Positions 48,612 to 57,641 of a DNA stretch of 64,000 nucleotides are shown here, in pieces. Under the pieces are notes generated by a model. It had not been told where the DNA came from. It made no database searches and saw nothing but the letters and a program-made list of their open reading frames with translations. The DNA is from Epithemia pelagica (lineage: Eukaryota; Bacillariophyta; Bacillariophyceae; Surirellales; Surirellaceae): NCBI GenBank assembly GCA_946965045.2, contig OX337239.1, forward strand, positions 2,356,001 through 2,420,000, read 5' to 3'. The translations under genes were made by a program, and so were the position numbers. Every line of letters starts with the position of its first letter. The first letter of the stretch is position 1.

Positions 48612-51600
48612 ATGAAGCTCTCCACCTTGTCCATCGCACCTCCTGTTGAAGACGTAGCCGAAGCGGGTACGACCGGATCCGGCCAAGAGACGAATAACAA
48701 CGACCTTAATCGCAGGGAGGAAAAACTGCGATTGCTGGTACAAAGCTTGGCCGAAGAAGTCTCGGAAAGGTTCGTGCCTGCCCCAACTGCAGACAAACGC
48801 ACTGTTGATGCTATCAACGGCATCAGTGATTTCAAAACCCGTTGCCGATGGGCCGAGTTCTGGAGAAACGATCACAAGGATCGAGTGGAAACGGAGCAAG
48901 CCGTCTGGGCGAGCTACTACCACAACAATCCAACACTTCTCTCAGACGCCCAATGGGACCGCTCCCTCATGGACCCAGAGTGGCAGTGGCCCGACCCCTT
49001 CTCGAAGAAAAACTACGAAGAAGAACTTGAAGAAGAGGAAAAGAACTTATTCACGTCTGGTTTTATGAGCGGCGTGAAACCTGAACACAAAAAGAAGAGC
49101 GCCCCCATCGGCTCAAACGAACTCGAATGTTTCCTTAAGCAAGTTGAAGAGGCTATCATAGCTGAATCCTTAGCCAACAAAAAGAATCGAAACGAGAACA
49201 AACTCTCACTCGAGTTCAAGGACTTGCTAACCCAACTGAAAGAGAACGACATGGTCGTAATTCCAACGGACAAAACCAACTCCTTTACAATTATGTCTAC
49301 ACGTCAATACGCAAAAGAAATCAAGATCCACCTCTCCAAAAGCGCCGTCAAAATCCCAAAATCCAAACTCAGCGAAATCGTTGAAAACTGCTACGCATTC
49401 CTGACCGAACTCGACCCCTACCTCTCCACCAACGAACGGAACTTCCTAAAGGAGAAAATTGAGTCGAAAGCAGTTCCCAATCCGAAAATCCTCGTCAAGA
49501 ACCACAAAAAACAAAACGCCGATGGTACATTCCCAACCCGCCTAGTCGTCCCAGCAACGAATTTCACGGCCGGCTTCCCCAAGATTGGTTACCTTGGAAT
49601 CAAACACCTCCTCGACAAACACGAAGTCGAGTATGGTTCCAAAAACATAATCCAATCATCCGATCTGAAACAGAAACTGGAATATCTCTCCTTCAACATG
49701 TCCAACTCCACAATTGTGTCGGTAGACGCCGAAGCTATGTACCCGTCCATAAAATTCCAACTAATTTATGACGCGGTTCAATACTACGCTGAGGCTCTAC
49801 CACCCGAGACACACAGGACAATCAACCTTTGTTTGGATCTAATCTTCTTTGGCATGACCAACACGATTATTGCATTCAAAGATGAATACTTCCTATACGA
49901 CGGTGATCTTAAACCGGAGGAAAGGGGGCTCACGATTGGAGGGTACGAGTCAGCCTGGCTAGCCGACCTCGTTATTTCGTTCCTACTCGAAGCAACCTAC
50001 GACGCCATGTTCGACCCGATGCACTACTTTGGGATCTACCGAGATGACGGTCTAGCCGTATTCAAAGGGAAACAATCGACTGAAGGAGTTCAAAAGTGGA
50101 TCGAAGCTTTTCAACAAGACATCAACGACATCGCTGGCAATGATTTCTTGAAATTCACCGCCACCATTTGGGATCCATTGAACGAACACAACCTGGACTC
50201 CATCACCAACCAATCAGTGTCAATTGAGAAAACACCAGCCTTTCCCTTCTTGGACATGGAAATGTTTTGGCACGACAACGGAAATTTGGCCTACAAAGTC
50301 CATCTGAAACCGAACCAACAACTCAAATACCTCAACAGAGGTAGCGCTCACACCCCGGGATGCTTCAAAGCAATCCCAAACAGGGTGATGAAACGCCTGA
50401 CGAAACTAACCTCGGTGGACGAAAGCAACCACGACTCCAGACTGGACGAACTCTACCCCGTCCATTTTGCAGCTCTGGAACACTCCAAACTTGTCAAACC
50501 AAACTCAACCCCCACCCTAGGCAAACTAGCCAAGAAAATGGAATCGGAAAAACTGGACACGGCCTCACAAGCTCTCAAAAAACGACGCGAGAGAGACCGC
50601 AAACGAGCGATTTACTTTAAGATTGGGTATTCTGATTTTTGGAAGAAACCAATCCACAAGACGCTCAAGGATATTAAAAGCCGGTTCCCGTCGTTATCCT
50701 GGTTGAGGATCTCGATGTCCTATCACCGCTTCACCAACATCCGGGAGCACTTCCAGGGGGATCTCAACTCCAAGTTGAATGACGGCCTACGATCCTTGGA
50801 CTTTGAGGATCTTGACTGTAACTGTCGGAACCGTGAAGCCTGCCCCTACGGAGGCTTCTGCAGACGTTCTATCGTGGTCTATAAGGCCACCTGCCTCAAA
50901 ACCGGCAAACAATATATTGGCAACACTCAACAACACGTAAAGAAGAGAATCCAACAACATGTCCAAGATGTGAAACAGTTAGTTCTCAAAGACAAGACTT
51001 CCGACTCATTCGCGAGCCACTTCGCTTGCTTCGTTCCCAAAGATACCGAGAAGAAGGAGATCAAGAACCATGTCCGCCTCAAAGTGGACATTTTGTGGCA
51101 AGGAAAACCACTCTCCACAGTAAAAACTTTTGGGACAAAATCCTGCAAACTCTGTGCACGTGAACGCCTGGAAATTCTCAAATTCACGAGCAAACACCCC
51201 AACCTAGCAATCAACAAATGCAACGAAATCTACGGAGCATGCCGCCACAAACCGCGGTTTCACCGGTTCCCACCCAACAACAACGCCCCCAGCACTGATG
51301 AGTCGACAAACGACGAAAGAGTCCTAGTCTGCCGCCCAGTGTCTACCTCGTCGTCCCAGTCAAACACCTCGTTTTTCTCGTGGACCTCCTCCCAGTCGCC
51401 TACCACTCGACTTTCAACCTCAAATGATGATTTTGATCAAGGATTGGATGGGAGGAGCAGCAGTATCATAGATACTGTGCCCCCCATGACCTACCAAGAA
51501 CGACGGATCGAAGGACTCCGCGCTAGGTTCGGCTTTAGCACACCAAAGGACACACCTCCAGTGGTGGTCTATGGCGAAAACGACCTAGAGGAACTAACCC

Positions 51601-51665
51601 CGACCGACCCCTTGACTACTGATGAGTTTGATACGAGCGACCAGGTGCGAGTGGAGGGAGTCTAG
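48612..51665 (+). CDS. Penelope-like protein: reverse transcriptase plus GIY-YIG nuclease, 1017 aa
   Basis: The first ATG, at 48612, follows an in-frame TAG. An acidic, Lys-rich N-terminus leads to RT motifs: TRLVVPATNFTAG, STIVSVDAEAMYPSI (motif A Asp), ERGLTIGGYESAWLADLV (motif B) and FGIYRDDGLAVF with Y476-R-D-D479 (motif C), then FPFLDMEMFW. A Cys cluster (CNCRNREACPYGGFC) precedes the C-terminal GIY-YIG nuclease, with Tyr757 in IVVYKATC, Y768-I-G770 and KKRIQQHV. RT followed by GIY-YIG, with an upstream Cys motif, defines endonuclease-bearing Penelope-like elements. The last 11 codons lie in the right pseudo-LTR. All the core residues seem present, so the protein could be active. Confidence 0.93.
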   Translation: MKLSTLSIAPPVEDVAEAGTTGSGQETNNNDLNRREEKLRLLVQSLAEEVSERFVPAPTADKRTVDAINGISDFKTRCRWAEFWRNDHKDRVETEQAVWASYYHNNPTLLSDAQWDRSLMDPEWQWPDPFSKKNYEEELEEEEKNLFTSGFMSGVKPEHKKKSAPIGSNELECFLKQVEEAIIAESLANKKNRNENKLSLEFKDLLTQLKENDMVVIPTDKTNSFTIMSTRQYAKEIKIHLSKSAVKIPKSKLSEIVENCYAFLTELDPYLSTNERNFLKEKIESKAVPNPKILVKNHKKQNADGTFPTRLVVPATNFTAGFPKIGYLGIKHLLDKHEVEYGSKNIIQSSDLKQKLEYLSFNMSNSTIVSVDAEAMYPSIKFQLIYDAVQYYAEALPPETHRTINLCLDLIFFGMTNTIIAFKDEYFLYDGDLKPEERGLTIGGYESAWLADLVISFLLEATYDAMFDPMHYFGIYRDDGLAVFKGKQSTEGVQKWIEAFQQDINDIAGNDFLKFTATIWDPLNEHNLDSITNQSVSIEKTPAFPFLDMEMFWHDNGNLAYKVHLKPNQQLKYLNRGSAHTPGCFKAIPNRVMKRLTKLTSVDESNHDSRLDELYPVHFAALEHSKLVKPNSTPTLGKLAKKMESEKLDTASQALKKRRERDRKRAIYFKIGYSDFWKKPIHKTLKDIKSRFPSLSWLRISMSYHRFTNIREHFQGDLNSKLNDGLRSLDFEDLDCNCRNREACPYGGFCRRSIVVYKATCLKTGKQYIGNTQQHVKKRIQQHVQDVKQLVLKDKTSDSFASHFACFVPKDTEKKEIKNHVRLKVDILWQGKPLSTVKTFGTKSCKLCARERLEILKFTSKHPNLAINKCNEIYGACRHKPRFHRFPPNNNAPSTDESTNDERVLVCRPVSTSSSQSNTSFFSWTSSQSPTTRLSTSNDDFDQGLDGRSSSIIDTVPPMTYQERRIEGLRARFGFSTPKDTPPVVVYGENDLEELTPTDPLTTDEFDTSDQVRVEGV

Positions 51666-51777
51666 ACTACACCAGGCCGGCGCGTTAGCGAACGGAAAGT
51701 AGAATACTTCCGGAAACCTAGGATGATAGATGAAAACTAAACTAGCCTTCACACTCTTTGCTGTTTCGGTTTTCTGA
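51633..51777 (+). repeat. Pseudo-LTR, right copy, of the Penelope-like element
   Basis: An identical 145-bp copy of 48256-48400. It contains the stop codon of the element protein at 51663-51665. Confidence 0.93.
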
Positions 51778-51934
51778 ATTAGGGGGAAGGAGGAATCCAC
51801 AGTGCCACGTGCGACGAGAAATGACTGGAGGAGGAACAGCCAGATGGCGGAAGAGTCATGTCGCAGTGTCAAGAACGCGAACCGGGAATGGAACGTGGCG
51901 ACACGTATGGCGGGATCCATATAGGGGTACCGCA
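51778..51934 (-). repeat. 3' LTR of the gypsy element, inner fragment
   Basis: 157 bp that continue the LTR interrupted at 48255 and end at GGGGTACCGCA. They match 57284-57440 with one substitution seen by eye. Confidence 0.92.
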
Positions 51935-52014
51935 CTCTACCTCTCCCTGGTCGGACCTAGGGAGTTCGAGCGGGACAAGAATGGGAAAGCTTGGAGACCA
52001 GCATTAAAACCCAT

Positions 52015-54705
52015 TTATCCACGAAATGGAACAAGGCGACGAATGTTAATTTGTTCAGTGACGTGGGGACCACGTTGGATAGTCACAGTGCCATTGGAAT
52101 GGACTTGTGTAATCCGAAAGGGATTGGGGCTTGTGCGGAGCTCAAGCTTGTCCGGATTCGTGGCGCGAAGGAGCACACGATCATTGACAGCGTAGTCATG
52201 AAAGACACGAGAACGATTTGCGAGACGAGCGCGTTCATCGACAATCTGTTGTCGTTTCAGACGGACTGTTTCCATGTCCGCAATAATAGGTATGTCGAAC
52301 AGCATGTCGCGATGGAACGCAAGGCTGCCGGGAGAATATTTCAAGGCGCCGTGAATGGCAGTGCGAGTGGAATACGCAGCGGTCTGCAGAGCAGTATCCA
52401 CGGCAAGTGCAGCATTGTGCGCATCTTGTGGTGGTTCATAGTTGGTGATCACACGAAGAGTGTTGCCAACAGTCAAATCTAATTGCTCGCAAAGAGCATT
52501 TGATTGAGGATTCTTGGCCGTCAACGGCACTGGCTTAATGCCATGGTTTCGAAGAACTTGCGTGAACGCATGTCCGATAAATTCACCGCCTTGATCAAAA
52601 AGGCAACGAACGGGACGTGGATAGCGTGAGAGCCACGCGTTTTCCAATTGAAGACCCACGTGACGTGCCGTCTTATCATGGATGCGAATGAGTTCGCAGA
52701 AGTTAGTGACATTATCGATAATAGTCAAGGCTTGAAATGTTAATTTCTGCCCATGAACGGTAATGTTCCACGGTCCAATGAGGTCGACAGAGATGTCAGC
52801 CCATGGATTGCCTCGGACCTCGCGAGGAGGGAGTTCACCGTAATGGCGATGTATGACTTTAGAGCGTTGGCATGTAGCACAACTAGCCACGGCTTGTTCA
52901 CAATACAAACCCAAATTAGGATGACTCATGTGCATAGAGATTGTCTCACGAAGACGTGTAGACCCCAAGTGATTGAGGGACAGGTGATACCAATTAACGG
53001 TATGGGCCAAGAGGCTGTCTGGGATACGAATGCGCCATGCGGCATTAGGATTCTGACGATAACAAATCAAGTTGTGTTGGGAATTTTCCGTAGGAATAGG
53101 TTGGAGATGGAATCTCTGTGGTTGTTCGGTCAACTTGGCCACAAGAGCGGCATCGTTCTGTTGGTGTTGATGGATCGTCGCGTAATTGACGGGCAATGGT
53201 TGATTTGCGTTGATGGGAGGATGATTGAGGTAGACATCGATCAAATCCTCATCCATGAAGATGGGAGATTTGAAAGCGTCGGGATCACGCGAGTGATGAG
53301 AGCGGGGGTCATCATTAGGGCCATGAGGCACTTGCAACACTGAGTGTTGTCCGCTATGATCATAGAGCGATCGTGGATGCGGCGAGGCATCCGTAGAGGA
53401 GGTCGACGACGGAGAGACACTCTTCTCCTCCTCTTCAGAGAGAGGGAGACGCGACAAGGCGTCGGCGATGACATTGTCCTGGCCAGGGACGTAGTGAAAG
53501 ATAGGGTGATACTCCTCGAGGAACAACCGCCAACGGAGGACCCGTTGCGAGTTGAGAGTAGCGTAGGTAAGATTTTTATGGTCCGTATGGACGTGCAGTT
53601 CGGCGCAGCCGAGAAGCATGGAGCGGAACTCCTTAAGGGTTTCGACAATGGAGAGTAACTCCTTTTCCATAGTAGTGTAGTTGCGTTGAGCAGGGTTTAA
53701 CTTGCGAGAGTAATAAGCGACGGGAACGTCTTGTTGCATGATTACAGCACCAAGCTGGTAATCAGAGGCGTCCACATAGACATGGAAGGGAAGGTTATGG
53801 TCGGGATACCGAAGGAAGGCATCATGTGCGAGCATGGACTTGGCTTGTTCAAAAGCACGTTGACATTGCGGGGACCAAACGAGGGTTTTGTTACCCGTAA
53901 TGGATGTGAGGGGAGCAAGAATATGAGATCGTTGTGGATACATGTGGCGATAGAAATTGATCATGCCAATGAAGGAACGAAGTTCTTTCATGGTTTTTGG
54001 CGGAGCCAATGCCAGGATGGCTGAGATCTTCTTTTTCCAGGGTTTGATCCCAGTGGGCGTAAGCCAATGGCCGAGCCATTCCGTTTCTTTTACGGCCCAT
54101 TCACATTTGGAAGGGTTGATGGAGAAGTTCTTGTCTTGAAGACGTTGGAGAACTTTGGACAGGATGCCCACATGTTCTTTCCAAGAATTGGAGAAGATGC
54201 CAATGTCGTCGATATAGACTTCGACATGGTCGCTGAAGTCCTTGAGGACTTCTTCCATGATCTCTTGACAGAAGTCAGGAGACTGTTTAACACCCATCGG
54301 CAAACGACGGTAACGAAATTTGCCAAAAGGCGTGGTAATGACGCAAAGATTGCTTGACTCTTCATCGAGCTTGAACGTATAGAAACACATAGAAATGTCA
54401 AGTTTCGTAAAATACTTGTAGCCTTTCCGTTTTCGGAGCATATCCTCGATACGAGGGAACGGATAGACCCGACGATAAAGTTGGGCGTTCAGAGAACGAA
54501 AGTCCGAAATCATTCGGATTCGACCATCCTTTTTGGGAATGGCGAAGTGAGGAGCAGCCCATTCGGTAGAACCGACACGCTCAAGGATGCCGATGTCGAC
54601 GAAGCGCCACAGCTCCTTCGTGAAGGTATCATGTATATTGCGGGGCACTGAAAAGTGACGATGATGGACAGGCTGGGCATCAGGCTTGAGATGAAGATAC
54701 AGCCT
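52015..54705 (-). CDS. Ty3/gypsy Pol: reverse transcriptase, RNase H, integrase
   Basis: This is the same frame as the upstream Gag-protease, from which it is separated only by TGA at 54706-54708. The sequence right after the stop (RLYLHLKPDAQPVHHRHFSV) is already conserved RT leader, so the Met at 54648 is not a natural start. RT motifs are FTKLDISMCFY, LPMGVKQSPDFCQ and VYIDDIGIF. RNase H follows (YVDASDYQLGAVI, EKELLSIVE, HTDHKNLTY). Integrase shows an HHCC zinc finger (HLSLNHLG...CATCQRSK) and the catalytic D, D, E in ISVDLIGPW, CLFDQGGEF and PQSNALCEQLD. The RT-RNase H-integrase order is Ty3/gypsy. The C-terminus ends in a short tail (INIRRLVPFRG), not a chromodomain. Confidence 0.93.
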   Translation of the reverse strand, partial: RLYLHLKPDAQPVHHRHFSVPRNIHDTFTKELWRFVDIGILERVGSTEWAAPHFAIPKKDGRIRMISDFRSLNAQLYRRVYPFPRIEDMLRKRKGYKYFTKLDISMCFYTFKLDEESSNLCVITTPFGKFRYRRLPMGVKQSPDFCQEIMEEVLKDFSDHVEVYIDDIGIFSNSWKEHVGILSKVLQRLQDKNFSINPSKCEWAVKETEWLGHWLTPTGIKPWKKKISAILALAPPKTMKELRSFIGMINFYRHMYPQRSHILAPLTSITGNKTLVWSPQCQRAFEQAKSMLAHDAFLRYPDHNLPFHVYVDASDYQLGAVIMQQDVPVAYYSRKLNPAQRNYTTMEKELLSIVETLKEFRSMLLGCAELHVHTDHKNLTYATLNSQRVLRWRLFLEEYHPIFHYVPGQDNVIADALSRLPLSEEEEKSVSPSSTSSTDASPHPRSLYDHSGQHSVLQVPHGPNDDPRSHHSRDPDAFKSPIFMDEDLIDVYLNHPPINANQPLPVNYATIHQHQQNDAALVAKLTEQPQRFHLQPIPTENSQHNLICYRQNPNAAWRIRIPDSLLAHTVNWYHLSLNHLGSTRLRETISMHMSHPNLGLYCEQAVASCATCQRSKVIHRHYGELPPREVRGNPWADISVDLIGPWNITVHGQKLTFQALTIIDNVTNFCELIRIHDKTARHVGLQLENAWLSRYPRPVRCLFDQGGEFIGHAFTQVLRNHGIKPVPLTAKNPQSNALCEQLDLTVGNTLRVITNYEPPQDAHNAALAVDTALQTAAYSTRTAIHGALKYSPGSLAFHRDMLFDIPIIADMETVRLKRQQIVDERARLANRSRVFHDYAVNDRVLLRATNPDKLELRTSPNPFRITQVHSNGTVTIQRGPHVTEQINIRRLVPFRG

Positions 54706-57096
54706 TCAGTCCGGATATGCACGGAGCTCGCCATCGAAGATTTTGCCACAGTCTTGCCAAATAGCAAGAAGATCTTGCTTTTGGGCATCGGTAAGATGAT
54801 TCTGTTTGTCAATCAACTCTTGTAGATCCGTAGGAACGTAGTTCGAATCCAAGAGGAATTGGTCACCAATAATGGGATCGTCGGCAAAGATGTCGATGAA
54901 ATGAGACATGAATGTCTGGTCTGTGGCGAATGAATCGCGGTGGCGCATAGCGACATCAACTGAGTCCCAAGTTGTGAGACCAGTGTTGAAATTGAGCACA
55001 ATGCCCAAGCGACGCAAGAGATCGCGGCCAATAATTATGTCATAACGACAATTGGGGGCATCAAAGATGTCGGCCCAAAGGGGGTATGAAATGTGTTTGG
55101 TCCGAGAAAACACGGGGAGAACCAAATCTTCGAGAAGAATCTCGGAGACGTGGTCGCGCGTACCCATGGTGGTATTGACAGACCGATTGGTTACACGTGG
55201 ATGCATGCCGGGCTGAAGACAGCGCGCGTGCAGGATCGTCTTGTCGGCGCCTGAATCGAGCAGGGCACGCAACGGGACGGTGTTCTCGACTCCACCAATG
55301 GACCGAGCCATCAAAATGGTAAGGGGAACAGACGGAGGCTCAGAGGGAGCGACCGAAAGGGGACTAGATAAACTAGGAGCGTCAGAGACAGAACTAGATG
55401 AGTAGACATCTTCATAGTGATCTAGGTTAGATAAAAAACCATTATTGGGATCAACGATGTCAGCGATGACAGCATCCGTAGGATTGGGACAGTTTTTAAC
55501 ACAAGGGGAAGCGACAGTATTCGTCGTTGCCTCCAGGGGAGGACAGGTCGTAGATGTGGGCGATATCCATGTTACGCCCGTAGATCTTGAACAATTGTTC
55601 ACGGACTTCGAGAATTGGGGCCTGAGGATGGCATTCTCGGCCGGCATAGCCTGTGGAGGGCCAGTCTGGATGTGACATTGCTGAGCAAAAAGAACATCAA
55701 GGTGATGAGAAATATCCGGAGAGGATGAGGTAAAAAAGGAAGAAGAGCACATACCGGGGACCGTTCGATCGGCATTGCGGAGACTCGACCAATCACGAGT
55801 ATCAGCGAGAGGACGTTGACGAGCACGATAAGCCGCGTCTTGCACAGAAGGCAACGGCTCGGCCAACGACGGATCAACCGGTGGATTGTCGCATGTGTTG
55901 GTGCCTTCAGAGGCATGCTGGTCTGAGCCAGATCCAGAACGACGGGGAACAGCGCCCCAACTGGAACCAATAGGGCGCGATCCTCCAGATGAGGGAGTTC
56001 CCTGGCTACGAGAGCCTTGGCCGTTACGGCCTTGGTTCTGAGAACCATTGTTGGGGTGAGACCCAGTAGGGGTACGAAGACCAGACCCGGTACGGGCAAG
56101 AAAGGCGTTGAAACGCTCTTGGTTAAAATTGGAGGACTGCGGGTTGTAGATGCAGTTGGCCCAAGTATGATTGGCGTGCGAAGGAATCGCGTCCTTGTAC
56201 GGACAGGCATCGCCGTCATTGACGGGACGATCACCGGACGCTTGGCGTCCACCATTAGACTGGCGATTGCCGCCGCGGAGACCGCCACGGCCACCATTAG
56301 AGGAGCGAAAACGCTTCGTAGAACCACGAGAAGTGGAATCATCGCGAGGATTGCGGGACTTGGCCTGGGACTGTGCGTTGGCAGCCATCTTCTCTTGGGA
56401 GGCCCGTTGATAGCCACGCATCGCATGAAGGAGGTCGGTGACATTGAAATGGTTCACCAAATCTGCAACCAAGGGATTGGCCGTCTTGAACTCGTTGCGC
56501 CAAGCAACAGGGGAGCCGAGATAGAAGGCTTGCTTCAACTCATCGTCAGTGAGGGTTTGGACAGCGTTGTCGTTAGACAAGTAACGGAGACCGTTGGAAA
56601 TCTTCTGGAGGGTGTGATAATGGATATCCACGGTCATATCAGGTGGCTTGCGAGGACCGCTAAGAAGGTGTGCCTGAAAGGCATTGACTTCGGAAACCGT
56701 CAACTTGGGTTCGAAGATCGTAGCAATCAACCGTTTGAAACACGCCTCATCAAGGTCGGCGCCATCAGGCAAGGCCTGGAATGCATCATGAAACTTGTCC
56801 GCTACGAGACTTGTGGTTACACGGGGAAAGTAGGTGCAACAGGCAGCAAAGGGCTCTGGATGACCGGAGATCTTGACCTTGTCAACAAAATGGAGGACCC
56901 ACAGGAAGAGATTCGAGGGCTCTTCGTCCACGCCATCGCGGAATGGCAAGAGACGGACGTAGTACTTGTCATCGTCGTCGTCTTTCATCTTGAGGGTGGA
57001 AAGAGCAGAGGAAGAATCTGACGATGAGGCTTGATCAAAGCGCTTTTGGAAGCGTTGAACATCCGCAAGGGACACGAGGGAAGATCCTGTGCTCAT
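54706..57096 (-). CDS. Ty3/gypsy Gag-protease, 796 aa
   Basis: The ATG at 57096 lies 128 bp after the 5' LTR. The first 270 residues are capsid-like (FLWVLHFVDKVKISG, DEACFKRLIATIFEPKLT, YHTLQKISNGLRYLS). A basic Arg/Gly-rich zone and a knuckle-like CPYKDAIPSHANHTWANC follow, then a long Ser/Gly/Asn linker. The retropepsin-type protease carries LRALLDSGADKTILH, with DSGA as the catalytic motif, and YDIIIGRDLLRRLGI as its C-terminal strand. The frame stops at TGA just before the RT. Capsid assembly and polyprotein cleavage are the expected roles. Confidence 0.88.
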   Translation of the reverse strand: MSTGSSLVSLADVQRFQKRFDQASSSDSSSALSTLKMKDDDDDKYYVRLLPFRDGVDEEPSNLFLWVLHFVDKVKISGHPEPFAACCTYFPRVTTSLVADKFHDAFQALPDGADLDEACFKRLIATIFEPKLTVSEVNAFQAHLLSGPRKPPDMTVDIHYHTLQKISNGLRYLSNDNAVQTLTDDELKQAFYLGSPVAWRNEFKTANPLVADLVNHFNVTDLLHAMRGYQRASQEKMAANAQSQAKSRNPRDDSTSRGSTKRFRSSNGGRGGLRGGNRQSNGGRQASGDRPVNDGDACPYKDAIPSHANHTWANCIYNPQSSNFNQERFNAFLARTGSGLRTPTGSHPNNGSQNQGRNGQGSRSQGTPSSGGSRPIGSSWGAVPRRSGSGSDQHASEGTNTCDNPPVDPSLAEPLPSVQDAAYRARQRPLADTRDWSSLRNADRTVPGMCSSSFFTSSSPDISHHLDVLFAQQCHIQTGPPQAMPAENAILRPQFSKSVNNCSRSTGVTWISPTSTTCPPLEATTNTVASPCVKNCPNPTDAVIADIVDPNNGFLSNLDHYEDVYSSSSVSDAPSLSSPLSVAPSEPPSVPLTILMARSIGGVENTVPLRALLDSGADKTILHARCLQPGMHPRVTNRSVNTTMGTRDHVSEILLEDLVLPVFSRTKHISYPLWADIFDAPNCRYDIIIGRDLLRRLGIVLNFNTGLTTWDSVDVAMRHRDSFATDQTFMSHFIDIFADDPIIGDQFLLDSNYVPTDLQELIDKQNHLTDAQKQDLLAIWQDCGKIFDGELRAYPD

Positions 57097-57224
57097 GATG
57101 AGACTGCAAAAGAAAGGAAAGGAAAGGAATCAAAGGATGATGAGATCAACGAGGATCGGCCAAAGAACGGCAGGTGGTTATGGTGAAAGAGTGTTGGGGG
57201 AAGTTTTCGAGCTTCTGATCAGAG

Positions 57225-57440
57225 TGCCTTACCCATGTAAAATAGCACGGTATAAAAATTGTGATCTTTAGGAATTACGAGGAATTAGGGGGAATGAGGA
57301 ATCCACAGTGCCACGTGCGACGAGAAATGACTGGAGGAGGAACAGCCAGATGGCGGAAGAGTCATGTCGCAGTGTCAAGAACGCGAACCGGGAATGGAAC
57401 GTGGCGACACGTATGGCGGGATCCATATAGGGGTACCGCA
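57225..57440 (-). repeat. 5' LTR of the gypsy element, intact copy
   Basis: 216 bp; it reads TGCCTTACCC...GGTACCGCA on the plus strand, with short inverted termini. It is the uninterrupted reference that proves the position of the Penelope-like insertion in the other LTR. Confidence 0.93.
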
Positions 57441-57445
57441 GATGC
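57441..57445 (+). repeat. Target-site duplication of the gypsy element, right copy
   Basis: GATGC, matching 48194-48198. Confidence 0.88.
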
Positions 57446-57641
57446 ATGGTACACACTCAATGTGAGGCGTGGCCGGCGTTCAGATTGCATTAGCGATCGA
57501 TCGATGACACACCTGGCGCTGTGTGAAAAAAACACCAGCGTATTGTACAAAATTTTCTACAAGAGTAGAGTTGGGGGGCGCGATGGGGGTGAAAGCGCGG
57601 CGGTCTTTGGTTTTGGTTGCCTGTCACAGACAGTGTCACAA

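Larger units (their letters stand above)
48256..51777 (+). mobile_element. Penelope-like element with GIY-YIG endonuclease
   Basis: A 3522-bp insertion inside a gypsy LTR. It is bounded by 145-bp direct repeats (48256-48400 and 51633-51777) of the pseudo-LTR kind found in Penelope-like elements, and encodes one protein with RT followed by GIY-YIG. Comparison with the intact LTR places the junction between ...TTACGAGGA and ATTAGGGGG; any target duplication is at most GA. Confidence 0.92.
48199..57440 (-). mobile_element. Ty3/gypsy LTR retrotransposon with a nested Penelope-like element
   Basis: On the minus strand: 5' LTR 57440-57225, Gag-protease 57096-54706, Pol 54705-52015, a purine-rich tract near 51935-51952, and the 3' LTR split into 51934-51778 and 48255-48199 by the Penelope-like insertion. 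LTRs run TGC...GCA. The halves sum to 214 bp against 216 bp for the intact copy, with two substitutions and one 2-bp indel seen by eye. Without the insert the element is 5720 bp. The flanks carry a GATGC duplication. Confidence 0.93.

Noticed and set aside
52015-54648. Pol starting at the Met at 54648
   Set aside because: Conserved RT leader sequence lies upstream of this Met in the same frame, back to the TGA; the Met is internal.
56017-57021. Plus-strand frame of 334 codons
   Set aside because: It lies antisense to gypsy Gag-protease, whose protease motif and frame are clear.
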